Below are positions 62,801 to 64,000 of a DNA stretch of 64,000 bases, in pieces. The notes under the pieces were generated by a model. That model was not told the origin of the DNA and searched no databases. It was given only the letters and a program-made list of their open reading frames with translations. The DNA lies in the NCBI GenBank assembly GCA_004194705.1, contig SADC01000013.1, forward strand, positions 1 to 64,000. The letters are read 5' to 3'. Each line of letters begins with the position of its first letter. Position 1 is the stretch's first letter. The translations under genes were made by a program, and so were the position numbers. Source of the stretch: Ditylenchus dipsaci. Its lineage: Eukaryota; Nematoda; Chromadorea; Rhabditida; Anguinidae.

Positions 62801-63348
62801 CCTAAGCCTGAATTATTGGGAGGATATATTTACTATCGACAATTTTTTTTAATGAAAAACTGAGTCAATCTGCGTTCACAGATTTTTGAAATCATTTTTT
62901 AAAATATTTTCGAAGTCGCTTAAATGTGGCCAAAATTATTGTTACTTTGTGAATGAAAAAATAAAATTTCTAATGACATTATCGGCGTGCCGTACTCTTT
63001 TTTTCTGTATTACTATTCACCATAAATCTAGTTTCTGATGCGCACAGAGGATATAACAGTGGTGACCAAATTGGTATGGGCAGATCAATACTGTTTAGCT
63101 AAACTACAGGTTGATAGCATTAGTTTTTTAAGCTGAATTTATGGGATAAAAAAAGGAGAGTTTAGGACGTGTGCATACGCACCTTCAAAAATACCAACGA
63201 TGTCAAGTGTCTCAAGCAATTGGAGGAATATCGCAATTTGAGCGACACCACTAAAGGCAACTATTGCCCAAATCAAAAAACGTATTTATGTGAAAAATTA
63301 TTAATTTTAGCCGCCCTACTGGAGAAGATAATCAAACTGCTTCCTTGA
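59808..63348 (+). CDS. MATH-BTB protein (nematode BATH type)
   Basis: Probable adaptor of a cullin-3 ubiquitin ligase: MATH binds substrate, BTB binds cullin 3. Exons 59808-60036, 60083-60182, 60233-60401, 60449-60599, 60985-61078, 61985-62135, 62193-62266, 63032-63109, 63166-63256, 63311-63348; all phases agree. MATH: KFFSVYIDCNPESESTLWSC to ERGFVRSDKVVVEAFI. BTB: SDGTLVIDGVRLYICK, YLALYSPVFHAMFYSRFSER, VVYPSHKPVTADNVEFLLEL. C-terminal helices: WADQYCLAKLQDVCIRTF, ending ALLEKIIKLLP. The start is the first in-frame ATG; a 5' exon (perhaps 57027) may precede it. Intron 63257-63310 is GC-AG. One base is missing near 60487. The 61079-61984 intron holds a foldback element with SINE-like pieces. 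Confidence 0.92.
61370..61535 (-). mobile_element. tRNA-derived SINE-like element
   Basis: Minus strand: A box TGGCGCAGTAAATAAG, B box GGTTCGGCCCC, then the body motif GGTCGCTGATTCCGAATCTG shared with 39430-39612. A third, inverted head (61267-61335, plus strand) faces it, so the pair forms a palindrome. Confidence 0.65.
61705..61775 (+). repeat. tRNA-like sequence
   Basis: TGGCCTAGCGGTAAAACAGC resembles an A box and GGTTCGATTCC a B box at tRNA spacing, but no clean cloverleaf forms. It shares TCGGTTCGATTCC and a GTGxGAAAGT segment with 16088-16160. Confidence 0.5.
62267..63031. other. Long intron of the MATH-BTB gene
   Basis: 765 bases against ~50 for most introns of this gene. It contains a GACTGTGACGTTGACTGTGACG direct repeat around 62458-62478 and no clear transposon ends. 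Confidence 0.5.
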
Positions 63349-63589
63349 ATTGGCAGATGTATATCACCCACATGGAATTGTATAATGTGCAAAATATTCT
63401 ATGATCTACCATAAAAAGCTTTTTTCGACTGCAACTATTTTTTTCATTGTAAAAAAACATTTTTCCGACAGAAATTCACTAAATTTATCTGTGAAAAAAA
63501 GTTTCTTTGAATCAAAGAAATTTGAGTATGCGTCTGTATTTTCGCTATGCTGAAAAGTTAAATTTATGGCTAAACTCTCTTATTCGCGG

Positions 63590-64000
63590 TCATCCCGAAA
63601 GCACCCAAAAACATGTTTTTTCTCGATGTTTTAGCACTTTTAACGCGAAAGAAACGTGTTTTTAGAGCGCGACCGACCATTTTTAAAAATTTCTTTTGAC
63701 CAAAATTTGACTTTTTGCCTTGGCGACCAAGGTTAAGGTACATGGACTAATTAAAAAAAGATTTCGAACATAGTTTTGAATATTGGGGCCTACCGCATGC
63801 AGAAACTCTGGTAAACATGTTTTTTCATGCATCCAGAGTCACTTTCGAGTGATTTGTGTCTAAGGTATGTGGGTGTGCGCATCTCAACCCAAGCACTCAA
63901 GCCCACTGCGAACCCGAAAGGGGCGCAGGGGCTTGGTTGGTTAGAGATGCGCGCACTCACTTACCTTAGATATAATTCCTAGCAAGACTCTTGATAAAAA
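63590..64000. mobile_element. Foldback element, copy E (truncated by window end)
   Basis: Core hairpin at 63858-63970, in the orientation opposite to copies A-D, preceded by the shared CATGCATCCAGAGTCACTTT stretch and, further out, by AAAACATG and TTGACTTTTTGCCTTGG blocks like those of copy B. The right arm lies outside the window. Confidence 0.75.

Overview
The window looks like a stretch of a nematode nuclear genome. The host genes are cut by many ~45-60 nt introns ending in TTTCAG or TTTAG, and a MATH-BTB gene of the nematode BATH type is present. I could not place the species. GC-AG introns are unusually common: five were found by matching reading phase and protein family.

Host genes, left to right: the C-terminal half of ATP synthase beta (1-808, +, many frame breaks); an SFT2 vesicle-transport protein (1714-~6930, +) with one 4.56 kb intron; a small protein with a C-terminal membrane segment (9113-10362, -); cardiolipin synthase (10682-13944, -, eight exons, all phases agree); a chromodomain protein (22175-22885, -); nicastrin (~38727-42400, -, C-terminus not found); the RNA polymerase II second-largest subunit RPB2 (43030-48158, +, about 31 exons), head to head with nicastrin; an SLC49A3-like transporter (53025-56175, +); and a MATH-BTB protein (59808-63348, +).

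Most of the rest is DNA transposon, much of it nested. Twelve hAT-type insertions can be delimited by 8-bp target duplications (ten perfect, two with one mismatch); one (57391-59295) keeps a degenerate BED-finger/hAT transposase. A FLYWCH-MULE element (19643-21433) has a 10-bp duplication. A second, ~13 kb Mutator-like element (22.93-36.23 kb) has ~2.5 kb terminal inverted repeats and a broken transposase split by a 5 kb Ty3/Gypsy retrotransposon with 182-bp LTRs and a GTTGT duplication. At 14.2-18.8 kb five elements sit inside one another. A foldback family with a constant hairpin core occurs five times. A MITE family with TACCGTAT termini and a tRNA-derived SINE-like family recur.

One-base losses, mostly in homopolymer runs, break RPB2, SLC49A3, MATH-BTB, the retrotransposon and especially ATP synthase beta. 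In the first three I suspect assembly error. In ATP synthase beta the density is much higher and a real pseudogene is possible. No prokaryotic feature, CRISPR array or rRNA gene was seen.
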